Shown here one piece after another: positions 1 to 7,202 of a DNA stretch of 21,930 nucleotides. The stretch is from positions 1-21,930 of the forward strand of contig DATKNR010000069.1 in the NCBI GenBank assembly GCA_035541255.1. Direction: 5' to 3'. Made by a program: the position numbers and the translations under genes. A model generated the notes under the pieces. That model searched no databases. It was not told the origin of the DNA and saw only the letters and a program-made list of their open reading frames with translations. The DNA comes from JOPF136 sp035541255 (GTDB lineage: Bacteria; Acidobacteriota; Terriglobia; Acidiferrales; UBA7541). Each line of letters starts with the position of its first letter. The stretch's first letter is position 1.

Positions 1-1656
1 TTTTACAAGGGAAAGCTGCTGGCGTGGGCCTCAGCGGCGCTGCACACGACGGAAACGGGAGCGACGGAGCCGGGCGGGATGCCGGTGAGCGCGAAATCGC
101 GGTTCGAAGAAGGGCTGAACATGCCGCCCATGAAGATCGGAGAGAACTTCGAGCTGCGGAACGACTTCCTGGAGTTTTATTCGGTGTATGGACTGCGGGC
201 GCCGGCGATGTTCATTTCCGATTTGCGGGCGCGATGCACGACGGCGGACCGGGTGCGGATTCGTCTCTTGGAGCTGGCGGAGAAACGCGGGGCGGATTTC
301 GTGGTGGGCCTGCTGCGGAAAATGTGCGACACGGCGGAATCGGGCGCGCGGAAACGAATCGCGGCGCTGCCGGACGGGAAATTCCGGGCGGTGGTTTTCA
401 ATGATGCGATGGGATGGCTGCCGGGACTGGTGCGGGCGACGAACCTGACGCTGATCAAAGAGGGCGGGCGGCTGACATTCGATTTTCACGGGACGTCGCC
501 GGAGACGCCGTCGTCGTACAACGTGCACCCGCAGGCAGTGGTGGGGCACATCGCGAATTTCATGTACGAGTACATCTTCCACGACCTGCCGATCTGCAGC
601 ACGACGTTTGCGCCGATCGATTTCGTGTTTCCGGAGGGATGCCTGCTGAATCCGGACAAACTGGCGGCGACGAGCTGCTGCGTGTACATCGGGATGCAGG
701 CGCGGTGCGCGACGCACAACGCGTTTGCGAAGATGGCGTTTTCGAGCGCGGAGATGTGGAGGCAGATCGCGGCGGCGCCGGGGAGCCAGCATACGTCGCA
801 AATCTGCGCGGGGCTTTCGCAATGGAAGCTGGCGGTGGCGGACGTGCTGTCGTTCATGCTGAACACGATGGGACAGGGCGGACGCGCCGCGGCGGACGGG
901 ATGGACGCGTACGGGTTCGCGTGGTGCGCGTTCGGGCGCGCGCCGGATTCGGAGCAGGTGGAAGGCGAGCTGCCGGTGACGGTGACGCTCTCGCAGCACT
1001 GGAAGGATTCCTGCGGGCACGGGCTGCACCGCGGAGGAGCGGGCGGCGTGCAGCAGTGGATGATCCACAAAATGCCGAACCTGGTTTCCATGTGCATGGG
1101 CAACGGGAGCAAAGTGCCGCTGGGGCAGCCGCTGTTCGGGGGATACGCGTCCGCGGTGATCCCGGGGATCAGCGTGCGGAAAGCAAATCTTCTCGAGAAA
1201 ATGGGAAAGGCGGACTCCAGCGTGACGCTGGATCTGCGCGACATCCTGGAGAAACAGACGATCGAGGGCAACTGGTCGTACGAGCTGGTGGCGCGCACGC
1301 CGAAGGTATTCGAGGAGGGCGACCTGCTGTTCGGATTCAGCGGGGGCGGACCGGGATATGGGGATCCGCTGGAGCGGGATCCTGCGGAGGTGATGGAAGA
1401 CCTGCGGAAGTACATCATTTCCGACTGGACGGCGCAAAACATCTATCACGTGGCATACGACGCGGAGCGGCGGAAGCTGGACGCGGAGAAAACGCGCGAA
1501 TTGCGGGATGCGGAGCGGCGCGCACGACTCCAGCGCGGGAAGCCGTTCGCCGAATTCGAGCGCGCGTGGAGCCAGCAGAGCCCGCCGAAAGAAATCCTAC
1601 AGTGGTACGGCTCGTGGCCGGATGCGAAGCCGCTGGGGCCGGTGTTCCGGCCGTAA
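1..1656 (+). CDS. Hydantoinase B / acetophenone carboxylase-type subunit, 5' truncated by window
   Basis: The frame is open from base 1, so the gene begins outside the window; 551 residues are visible, with roughly the first 100 of the family probably missing. The family (HyuB, PF02538) covers subunits of ATP-dependent hydantoinases, 5-oxoprolinases and acetone/acetophenone carboxylases. Visible hallmarks are the early EGLNMPPMKIG segment, a GLHRGGAGG glycine motif in the middle, and the C-terminal GFSGGGPGYGDPLERD signature near bases 1336-1383. The UroD-fold gene starts 3 bases after its stop, so the two are probably co-translated. Because thiolase, hydroxybenzoyl-CoA thioesterase and pobA follow, I infer carboxylation of an aryl methyl ketone such as 4-hydroxyacetophenone. 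The family alone does not settle the substrate, and the partner HyuA subunit would lie upstream, out of view. Confidence 0.88.
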   Translation, partial: FYKGKLLAWASAALHTTETGATEPGGMPVSAKSRFEEGLNMPPMKIGENFELRNDFLEFYSVYGLRAPAMFISDLRARCTTADRVRIRLLELAEKRGADFVVGLLRKMCDTAESGARKRIAALPDGKFRAVVFNDAMGWLPGLVRATNLTLIKEGGRLTFDFHGTSPETPSSYNVHPQAVVGHIANFMYEYIFHDLPICSTTFAPIDFVFPEGCLLNPDKLAATSCCVYIGMQARCATHNAFAKMAFSSAEMWRQIAAAPGSQHTSQICAGLSQWKLAVADVLSFMLNTMGQGGRAAADGMDAYGFAWCAFGRAPDSEQVEGELPVTVTLSQHWKDSCGHGLHRGGAGGVQQWMIHKMPNLVSMCMGNGSKVPLGQPLFGGYASAVIPGISVRKANLLEKMGKADSSVTLDLRDILEKQTIEGNWSYELVARTPKVFEEGDLLFGFSGGGPGYGDPLERDPAEVMEDLRKYIISDWTAQNIYHVAYDAERRKLDAEKTRELRDAERRARLQRGKPFAEFERAWSQQSPPKEILQWYGSWPDAKPLGPVFRP

Positions 1657-1659
1657 ACG

Positions 1660-2670
1660 ATGCGCGCGGCTCTGAATTTGCGGCAGGCGGTGCGGGAACT
1701 GCTCCAGGGAAAAACGCCTGCCCGGCCTCTGTTTCTGCCGATTGTGTTTTCGCTGGGAGCGCGGGTGGAAAACGTAGCGCTGCATGGGTTCCTCTCCAAT
1801 CCCACCAAAATCACGAACGCGCTGCGGCAGGTGCGCGCGCATTTCACGGCGGACGGCCTGACGTGTTACTTCGATCCGTACCTGGAGGCGGAGGCGCTCG
1901 GCGGTTCTCTGGAATGGCAGACGGAGGAAGGGCCAGTGGAACTGCGATGGCCCGGCGGCGTGACGCCGGAGGGATTGCCCGCGGGGATGCGCTCTCCCGA
2001 AACGGTTGCGCAAAGCGGACGGGTACCGGTGGCCGTGGAGGTGATCCGGCGAATGAAGGATGCGCTGCGGGAATCCGCGCTGCTGACGGCAGGACTCTCC
2101 GGTCCGCTGGCGCTGGCGAACATGCTCGTGCGGGCGAGTGCGAGCGGGGCGGGGCCGGGCGGCCCCATGCAGGCGGCGGTGGTGGAGGCCGTGGGCACGG
2201 CGCTGGCGGAGATAGCGCGAGCACTGCTGGAAGCCGGAGCGGACGTAATCCTGATCCAGGAGAGAGTTCCTTCGGGGATGCCTGCAGAACGGGTAGAAGA
2301 TGGAATGTCGCAGCTGCAAATCGCAGTAAATGTCATCCAGTTCTACGAAGCGCTGCCTGTGCTGGTACTCTCCGCCGGGGATGCGCGAGGGACATTGGCT
2401 GCCTGCGGCGGGGCAGCGTCGGCATGCATTGTGTGTCCGGAATGGGATGAGGCGGTGAGGGGCGGAGCGCGCGCAGGCGCGGGCGCTCCCGTATGCGGCG
2501 TGGCACTGCCGGTGAATGCATTCGACGGAGTGGAAGGCGCGGAGCGTGATACGGAGCTCGCCGCCACCACTCGGTCGCTGCAGCCGGCTATCGTTACCAC
2601 CGCCGGAGATATTTCGCGCATCGCGAATCTGAAGCGCCTGGCGCAATTCCGGGACGCGCTGGCCGGATGA
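1660..2670 (+). CDS. Uroporphyrinogen decarboxylase-fold (MtaA/CmuA-like) protein, possible methyltransferase relative
   Basis: A 336-residue protein of the UroD/MtaA superfamily. The N-terminal half fits the family pattern: a conserved FLPIVFSLGARVENV stretch, then a segment around GLTCYFDPYLEAEALGG, where family members have 'aDg...lEaealG'. Related enzymes move methyl groups between methanol, methylamines, chloromethane or methoxylated aromatics and corrinoid proteins, using zinc held by an H-x-C...C motif. Here the equivalent strand reads VLVLSAGDARG and no H-x-C is visible, so zinc-dependent methyl transfer may be lost or rearranged. No corrinoid protein gene is in the window. The start is 3 bases after the preceding stop, with no clear Shine-Dalgarno, which suggests translational coupling. 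The exact function is unknown; a role linked to the catabolic operon is inferred only from position. Confidence 0.7.
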   Translation: MRAALNLRQAVRELLQGKTPARPLFLPIVFSLGARVENVALHGFLSNPTKITNALRQVRAHFTADGLTCYFDPYLEAEALGGSLEWQTEEGPVELRWPGGVTPEGLPAGMRSPETVAQSGRVPVAVEVIRRMKDALRESALLTAGLSGPLALANMLVRASASGAGPGGPMQAAVVEAVGTALAEIARALLEAGADVILIQERVPSGMPAERVEDGMSQLQIAVNVIQFYEALPVLVLSAGDARGTLAACGGAASACIVCPEWDEAVRGGARAGAGAPVCGVALPVNAFDGVEGAERDTELAATTRSLQPAIVTTAGDISRIANLKRLAQFRDALAG

Positions 2671-2725
2671 GCAGTGCGCGGCGGGAAGATGGGACAGCCG
2701 CCGAAAAAAATCGAGGAGCGAACAA

Positions 2726-3970
2726 ATGGAAAGCGCAGGAAACGGAATGTTCATGGCCTATAAGGACGTGTGGCTGGCGGACGGCGTGCGGACGCCGTTT
2801 GTGGATTACAACGGAGCGGCGGGGCTGGTGTCGCCGATCGATCTGGGAATCAAAGCGGCGCGCGCGGTGTTCGAACGGTCGAAGGTAGCGCCGACGGAAG
2901 TGGGCGCGGTGATTGCGGGGAGCGTGGCGCAAGCGAGCTTCGACGCGTACGTGCTGCCGCGGCACATCGGGCTCTACTCCGGCGTGCCGATTGACCGGCC
3001 GGCGCTGCTCGTGCAGCGCGTGTGCGGAACGGGTTTCGAGGCCATCGCGCAAGCAGCGGACGCGATCACGCTGGGGAAAATCGAGCTGGGGCTGTGCGTG
3101 GGAGCGGAATCCATGTCGCGAAACCCGATTGCAGCCTACACGCACCGCGGCGGATTCCGGATGGGGCAGGTGGAGTTCAAAGATTTTCTGTGGGAAGCGC
3201 TGATGGATACGTGTCCCGAGAAGACGATGGGGCAGACGGCGGAAACGCTGGCGAAACAGTATGGGATCACGAGGGAGGAGGCGGACCGGTACGCGGAGTC
3301 GAGCTTCGCGCGCGCGGTGGCGGCGCAGAAGAGCTGCTTCCTGTCGGGAGAAATCGCGCCGCTGGTGAGTGAAGCGTTCGAGCTGTCGGGATACAAGACG
3401 CGCGGAATCCGGCTGGCGAAAGGGACGGAGAAAATCGAGGCGGATACGCACATCCGGCCCTCGGCGTACGAGACGCTGGCGAAAATTCCGCCGGCGTTCG
3501 GAGGCGTGCAGACGGGGGGAAACAGCTCGGCCATTGTGGACGGAGCGGCAGCAGCGCTGGTGGGCTCGGGCGAATGGGTGAAGCGGCGCGGAGTGAAACC
3601 GCTGGCGCGCGTGGCGGCGGTGGCGACGGTGGGCGTACCGCCGGAAATCATGGGCATTGCACCGGCGCCCGCCATCCGAAAGGTGCTGGCGGGCACGGGA
3701 TTGAAACTCGAGGATATCGAGCGGTTCGAAATCAACGAAGCGTTTGCGGCGCAGGTGATGGCGGTGGAGCGGGAACTGAAACTCGAGCGGGCGAAGCTAA
3801 ACGTGAACGGAGGAGCGATCGCGATCGGGCACCCGCTGGCGGCGACGGGATTACGGCTGACGGTGACGCTGGCGCGGGAACTGCAGCGCTCGCGAGCGCG
3901 TTATGGAGTGGCATCCGCGTGTATCGGGGGCGGCCAGGGGATTGCGGTACTGCTGGAAAACGCGGGGTGA
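2726..3970 (+). CDS. Thiolase (acetyl-CoA acyltransferase), candidate aroylacetyl-CoA or beta-ketoadipyl-CoA thiolase
   Basis: A full-length 414-residue thiolase. The nucleophile Cys100 lies in QRVCGTGFEAI; the other catalytic elements are NEAF at about residue 337, His369 in GGAIAIGHPLAATG, and Cys399 in CIGGGQG. GAESMSR and the glycine/asparagine-rich TGGNSS segment are also typical. Degradative thiolases cut a 3-oxoacyl-CoA with CoA to give acetyl-CoA and a shortened acyl-CoA. With a 4-hydroxybenzoyl-CoA thioesterase 9 bases downstream, the natural inference is cleavage of 4-hydroxybenzoylacetyl-CoA. The alternative is PcaF, the last step of the beta-ketoadipate pathway, since pobA and pcaHG are also near. 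GAGGAG at 2713-2718 sets the ATG at 2726. The CGTG after the nucleophile differs from the more common CASG of PcaF. Confidence 0.93.
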   Translation: MESAGNGMFMAYKDVWLADGVRTPFVDYNGAAGLVSPIDLGIKAARAVFERSKVAPTEVGAVIAGSVAQASFDAYVLPRHIGLYSGVPIDRPALLVQRVCGTGFEAIAQAADAITLGKIELGLCVGAESMSRNPIAAYTHRGGFRMGQVEFKDFLWEALMDTCPEKTMGQTAETLAKQYGITREEADRYAESSFARAVAAQKSCFLSGEIAPLVSEAFELSGYKTRGIRLAKGTEKIEADTHIRPSAYETLAKIPPAFGGVQTGGNSSAIVDGAAAALVGSGEWVKRRGVKPLARVAAVATVGVPPEIMGIAPAPAIRKVLAGTGLKLEDIERFEINEAFAAQVMAVERELKLERAKLNVNGGAIAIGHPLAATGLRLTVTLARELQRSRARYGVASACIGGGQGIAVLLENAG

Positions 3971-3979
3971 GGAGAGGGC

Positions 3980-4426
3980 ATGCTGGTAAATAAACGGATG
4001 ATCCTGATGGAGTGGGGCGACTGCGATCCGGCGGGAATCGTGTATTTCCCGCGATACCTGCAATACGGAGATTCGTGCACGCACGCGCTGTTCGAACGCG
4101 TGGGGCTGCCGAAGCCGCGGATGCAGGAGAAATACGGGATCGTGGGGATTCCGATCGTGGACGCGCACGCGCGGTTCCTGATTCCGTCGTCGTACTCGGA
4201 AACGCTGAGCGTGGAATCGTCGATCACGGAGTGGGGACGGAGCAGCTTTACGGTGGTTCATCGCTTTCTGCGCGGGAAGGAACTGGCGGTGGAGATCACG
4301 GAGAAACGGGTGTGGTCGGCGCGGGCGGCGGACGGCTCCGGACGGCTGGAATCGAAAGAGGTGCCGGCGGAGGTGCGGGAGAAATTCGGCGCGCCGGGCA
4401 CTCCGGCGGCGCCAGTGAAGAAATAA
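3980..4426 (+). CDS. 4-hydroxybenzoyl-CoA thioesterase (hotdog fold)
   Basis: A 148-residue hotdog-fold thioesterase that hydrolyses 4-hydroxybenzoyl-CoA to 4-hydroxybenzoate and CoA. The active-site block EWGDCDPAGIVYFPRY is close to that of the Pseudomonas sp. CBS3 enzyme, and Asp16 aligns with its catalytic Asp17. Similarity continues through YGIVGIPIVDAHARF and ITEWGRSSFTVVH, which makes this more specific than a generic YbgC-type thioesterase. The start follows a GGAGAG ribosome site at 3971-3976, 9 bases after the thiolase stop, so the two genes are surely co-transcribed. It feeds PobA, encoded 34 bases downstream. In CBS3 this enzyme serves chlorobenzoate dehalogenation; no dehalogenase or ligase is seen here, so the CoA ester more likely comes from the thiolase. 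Confidence 0.9.
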   Translation: MLVNKRMILMEWGDCDPAGIVYFPRYLQYGDSCTHALFERVGLPKPRMQEKYGIVGIPIVDAHARFLIPSSYSETLSVESSITEWGRSSFTVVHRFLRGKELAVEITEKRVWSARAADGSGRLESKEVPAEVREKFGAPGTPAAPVKK

Positions 4427-4460
4427 GCGGACACCGCGGGACGGAAGAAGCATCCGGAAG

Positions 4461-5648
4461 ATGAAGCCGATCCGAACACAGGTGGGAATCGTGGGCGCGG
4501 GCCCGGCGGGCCTGCTGCTGGGCCACCTGCTGCACCTGAATGGGATCGAGTCCGTGCAGATCGAAAACCGCAGCCGGGAATACTGCGAGAGCCGCATCCG
4601 TGCGGGGGTGCTGGAGCACGGAACGGCGGAACTGCTGGCCGAGACGGGTGTGGGCGAGCGGATGAAGAGGGAAGGGCTGGTGCATCACGGGATTTACCTG
4701 CGCTTCCGGCGAAAGAGCCACCATGTAAATTTTCCGGAGCTGACCGGCGGAAAGACCATCATGGTGTACGGCCAGCACGAGGTGGTGAAAGATCTGATCG
4801 CGGCGCGAGTGGCGGCGGGCGCGCAGATTTTTTTCGAGGTGGAAGACGTAACGGTCGGAGAGATGAAGAGCACGGCGCCGCGCATCCGGTACCGCTCGGG
4901 CGGCGAGGAGTGCGAGATCGCCTGCGACTTCATCGCCGGGTGCGACGGATTTCACGGCGTGTGCCGGCCGGCGATTCCGGCGGACGCGCTGCATGTGTAC
5001 GAGGAAATCTATCCGTTCGGGTGGCTGGGAATTCTGGCGAGCGTTGCGCCGTCGTCCGAGGAGCTGATTTATTCGCGGCACGAGCGGGGATTCGCGCTGC
5101 TGAGCATGCGCTCGCCGGAAGTCTCGCGGCTGTATCTGCAGTGCGCTCCGGATGAAAACCTGGAAGGCTGGCCGGACGAACGGATCTGGGCGGAGTTGCA
5201 GAGGCGGTTCGCGAACGACGAGGGATGGACGCTGAAAGAGGGGCCAATCACACAGAAGGGAGTGACCGCGATGCGCGCGTTCCTGGTGGAGCCGATGCAG
5301 TACGGGCGGCTGTACCTGCTGGGGGACGCGGCGCATATCGTTCCACCAACGGGCGCGAAAGGGTTGAACCTGGCGGTGGCAGACGTGCGGGTGTTTACGC
5401 GGGCGCTGGGGGAGTTCTACCGGCGCGGGAAGACGGAACTGCTGGAACGCTACTCGGAAATCTGCCTGCGGCGCGTGTGGAAGGCGGAACGATTTTCGAA
5501 TTGGATGACGAGGACGCTGCACCTGGGCGGCGGAGACGAGTACACGGACCGTCTGCACCTGGCGGAGCTGGACTATCTGACGGGCTCGCGCGCGGCGATG
5601 ACCACGCTGGCAGAGAATTACGTGGGGCTGCCGTTCGAGGAGATCTAG
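4461..5648 (+). CDS. pobA: 4-hydroxybenzoate 3-monooxygenase
   Basis: A 395-residue flavoprotein hydroxylase that converts 4-hydroxybenzoate to protocatechuate with NAD(P)H and O2. It has the N-terminal FAD motif GIVGAGPAG (residues 9-17), the second FAD motif GDAAHIVPPTGAKGLNLA, and the substrate-site pattern of the Pseudomonas enzyme. ELIYSRHERG holds the equivalent of Tyr201, ALLSMRS keeps the equivalents of Ser212 and Arg214, and the C-terminal ENYVGLPFEEI keeps Tyr387, matching Tyr385. Length equals the family norm. It lies between the thioesterase, which supplies its substrate, and the cupin, which may also do so. PcaHG, which uses its product, is encoded about 3.6 kb downstream on the other strand. 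Confidence 0.97.
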   Translation: MKPIRTQVGIVGAGPAGLLLGHLLHLNGIESVQIENRSREYCESRIRAGVLEHGTAELLAETGVGERMKREGLVHHGIYLRFRRKSHHVNFPELTGGKTIMVYGQHEVVKDLIAARVAAGAQIFFEVEDVTVGEMKSTAPRIRYRSGGEECEIACDFIAGCDGFHGVCRPAIPADALHVYEEIYPFGWLGILASVAPSSEELIYSRHERGFALLSMRSPEVSRLYLQCAPDENLEGWPDERIWAELQRRFANDEGWTLKEGPITQKGVTAMRAFLVEPMQYGRLYLLGDAAHIVPPTGAKGLNLAVADVRVFTRALGEFYRRGKTELLERYSEICLRRVWKAERFSNWMTRTLHLGGGDEYTDRLHLAELDYLTGSRAAMTTLAENYVGLPFEEI

Positions 5649-5750
5649 GCGGAAGCGCGGAGAGAACAGCAGTTCCCTCACGCCGCAAAAACCGCGGGGA
5701 TTCTGGATGGCAACGGATCGCGTGATTGCTGGCTGAACAAGGAGGCGAGC

Positions 5751-6251
5751 ATGGGTACAACAGCGATTTCGCCGAGTCTGGCGGCGGTGATCCAGGAGTA
5801 CGGGCGGCCGGACTGCCATATCGGCGGGAGTGAAGAGGAATCGCCGTACGTGCCGTTTGCGGAGAACGTGTACATCCGGCACCTGATGTTCGACGTTCGG
5901 AGCAATTCGTGGGCGAACATCCTGTGGGTGAAGAAAGGCGGGTCGCTGGGGCGGCACCGGCACCGCGGGCCGGTGTTCGCTTGCACGCTGGAGGGAAGCT
6001 GGCGCTACCTGGAATACGACTGGGTGGCGCGGCCGGGGAGCTATGTGCGGGAGATGCCGGGAGTGATTCACACGCTCGTGTCGGACGATCCGAACGGGAT
6101 GAAGACGTTCTTCTGGCTGAACGGATCGCTGGAGTTCTACGACGACAAGGACAACCTGCTGGACACGCTCGATGTGTTCTGGAACATCAACCATTATCTG
6201 AGCTACTGCCGCGAAAAAGGGCTGAAGGTGAATCCGAAGCTGTTCCTGTGA
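5751..6251 (+). CDS. Cupin dioxygenase like 2,4'-dihydroxyacetophenone dioxygenase
   Basis: A 166-residue single-domain cupin with a complete metal site: His69 and His71 in GRHRHRGPV, and His107 in PGVIHTLV. The 38-residue spacing from first to last histidine equals what I recall for the Fe(II) enzyme 2,4'-dihydroxyacetophenone dioxygenase of Alcaligenes. The YLEYDWVARPGSYV stretch and overall length also agree. That enzyme splits the side-chain C-C bond of 2,4'-dihydroxyacetophenone with O2, giving 4-hydroxybenzoate and formate. A location directly after pobA, whose substrate is 4-hydroxybenzoate, supports this activity. A strong ribosome site GGAGG at 5741-5745 sets the start. The 102-base gap before it (5649-5750) shows no promoter or terminator I can defend. 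Related cupins of other specificity exist, so the substrate is an inference. Confidence 0.8.
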   Translation: MGTTAISPSLAAVIQEYGRPDCHIGGSEEESPYVPFAENVYIRHLMFDVRSNSWANILWVKKGGSLGRHRHRGPVFACTLEGSWRYLEYDWVARPGSYVREMPGVIHTLVSDDPNGMKTFFWLNGSLEFYDDKDNLLDTLDVFWNINHYLSYCREKGLKVNPKLFL

Positions 6252-6278
6252 CGAGCGGGGCGCACGGGCGGAGGAAGA

Positions 6279-7136
6279 ATGGCCGGAGTGGAACTGCTGG
6301 CGTCGTACTGGACGATTGCGGGAGGCGCACAGCCGCACACGGACCGGGATTGGAGCCCCCTGGACTTCCGCGACCGAGTGGCCGCGGCGGCGCGGGCGGG
6401 ATTCACAGGCATTGGGATCTGGCACACGGACCTGGCGCACACGCTCGAACGGCGCACGCTGCCGGAAATGCGGCGGATCCTGGAGGACCACGGAATCCGG
6501 CACCTGGAACTGGAATTCCTGACGGACTGGTTCATGCACGGGGAGCGGAGGAGGCAATCGGACGCGACGCGAAAAATGCTGCTGGATGCGGCAGAAGCGC
6601 TGGGCGCGCGGCAGATCAAAGTGGGCGATTTTTTCAAGGAAACGTGCCCGATGCCGCGGCTGATCGAGGAGTTCGCGAAGCTGTGCCGTGAGGCCGCGGG
6701 GCGCGGGACGAGAATCCTGTTCGAGCTGATGCCGTTTGCGAATGTGGACACGCTGGAAGGCGCTCTGGAAATGGTGCGAGGGACGGGAGCGACGAACGGC
6801 GGAATCATCCTGGACGCCTGGCACGTGGCGAAGCTGGGCATTCCGTACGAGCAGGTGGCGCAAATTCCGGCGGAATATCTGCTGGGAGTGGAGCTGAACG
6901 ACGGGACGCGCACGGCGCCGTGGAGCCTGCACGAAGACACGATTAACCACCGGCGGCTGTGCGGCGAGGGCGAGTTCGACGTGAAAGGATTCATTGCGGC
7001 GGTGCAGCGGGCGGGATATCGCGGGCCATACGGGATCGAAGTGCTGAACGCGGAGATGAGGAAGTGGCCGCTGGAAAAACTGGCGACGCGGGCGTACGAG
7101 ACGACGATGGCGCAGTTCAGCGAGGAACACGGATAG
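6279..7136 (+). CDS. Sugar phosphate isomerase/epimerase-like TIM-barrel protein
   Basis: A 285-residue protein of the AP-endonuclease-2/xylose-isomerase TIM-barrel family (PF01261). The expected metal-binding positions are visible: Glu149 in LFELMPF, Asp179 and His182 in ILDAWH, and Glu254 in YGIEVLN. The CGEGEFDVKGF segment (from residue 228) is common in the branch that includes IolE and 3-dehydroshikimate dehydratases. The gene starts 27 bases after the cupin with a GAGGAAG ribosome site, so it belongs to the same operon. A dehydroshikimate dehydratase would make protocatechuate and fit the neighbourhood, but members of this family act on many substrates. I treat the specific activity as unassigned. 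Confidence 0.8.
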   Translation: MAGVELLASYWTIAGGAQPHTDRDWSPLDFRDRVAAAARAGFTGIGIWHTDLAHTLERRTLPEMRRILEDHGIRHLELEFLTDWFMHGERRRQSDATRKMLLDAAEALGARQIKVGDFFKETCPMPRLIEEFAKLCREAAGRGTRILFELMPFANVDTLEGALEMVRGTGATNGGIILDAWHVAKLGIPYEQVAQIPAEYLLGVELNDGTRTAPWSLHEDTINHRRLCGEGEFDVKGFIAAVQRAGYRGPYGIEVLNAEMRKWPLEKLATRAYETTMAQFSEEHG

Positions 7137-7147
7137 GAAAAAACATC

Positions 7148-7180
7148 ACGGGGAACGCGGAGACACGGAGTTCACAGAGA
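7148..7180. repeat. Degenerate short tandem repeat, CACGGAGA-type
   Basis: Within the 66-base gap between two plus-strand genes is a purine-rich stretch built from variants of an 8-9 base unit: CACGGGGAA, CGCGGAGA, CACGGAG, TTCACAGAG. The same kind of CACGGAGA intergenic repeat is something I have seen in many unrelated bacterial genomes. It does not code for protein here, and no stable hairpin is evident. Confidence 0.4.
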
Positions 7181-7202
7181 GGGAGAGAAAGAGGGACCGA
7201 AG

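Noticed and set aside
414..2450. A 678-codon plus-strand open frame crossing the HyuB and UroD-fold genes
   Set aside because: Its product is low-complexity Ala/Gly/Arg sequence in a shifted frame, while the overlapped frames carry clear family signatures.
2679..2703. Inverted repeat CGGCGG/CCGCCG followed by seven A residues
   Set aside because: A plus-strand terminator needs a T-run after the stem; here an A-run follows, and a thiolase ribosome site lies directly downstream in an operon.
4296..7130. A 944-codon open frame on the minus strand
   Set aside because: It is antisense to four well-supported genes, is rich in Arg, His and Pro as expected for the complement of GC-rich coding DNA, and shows no family motif.
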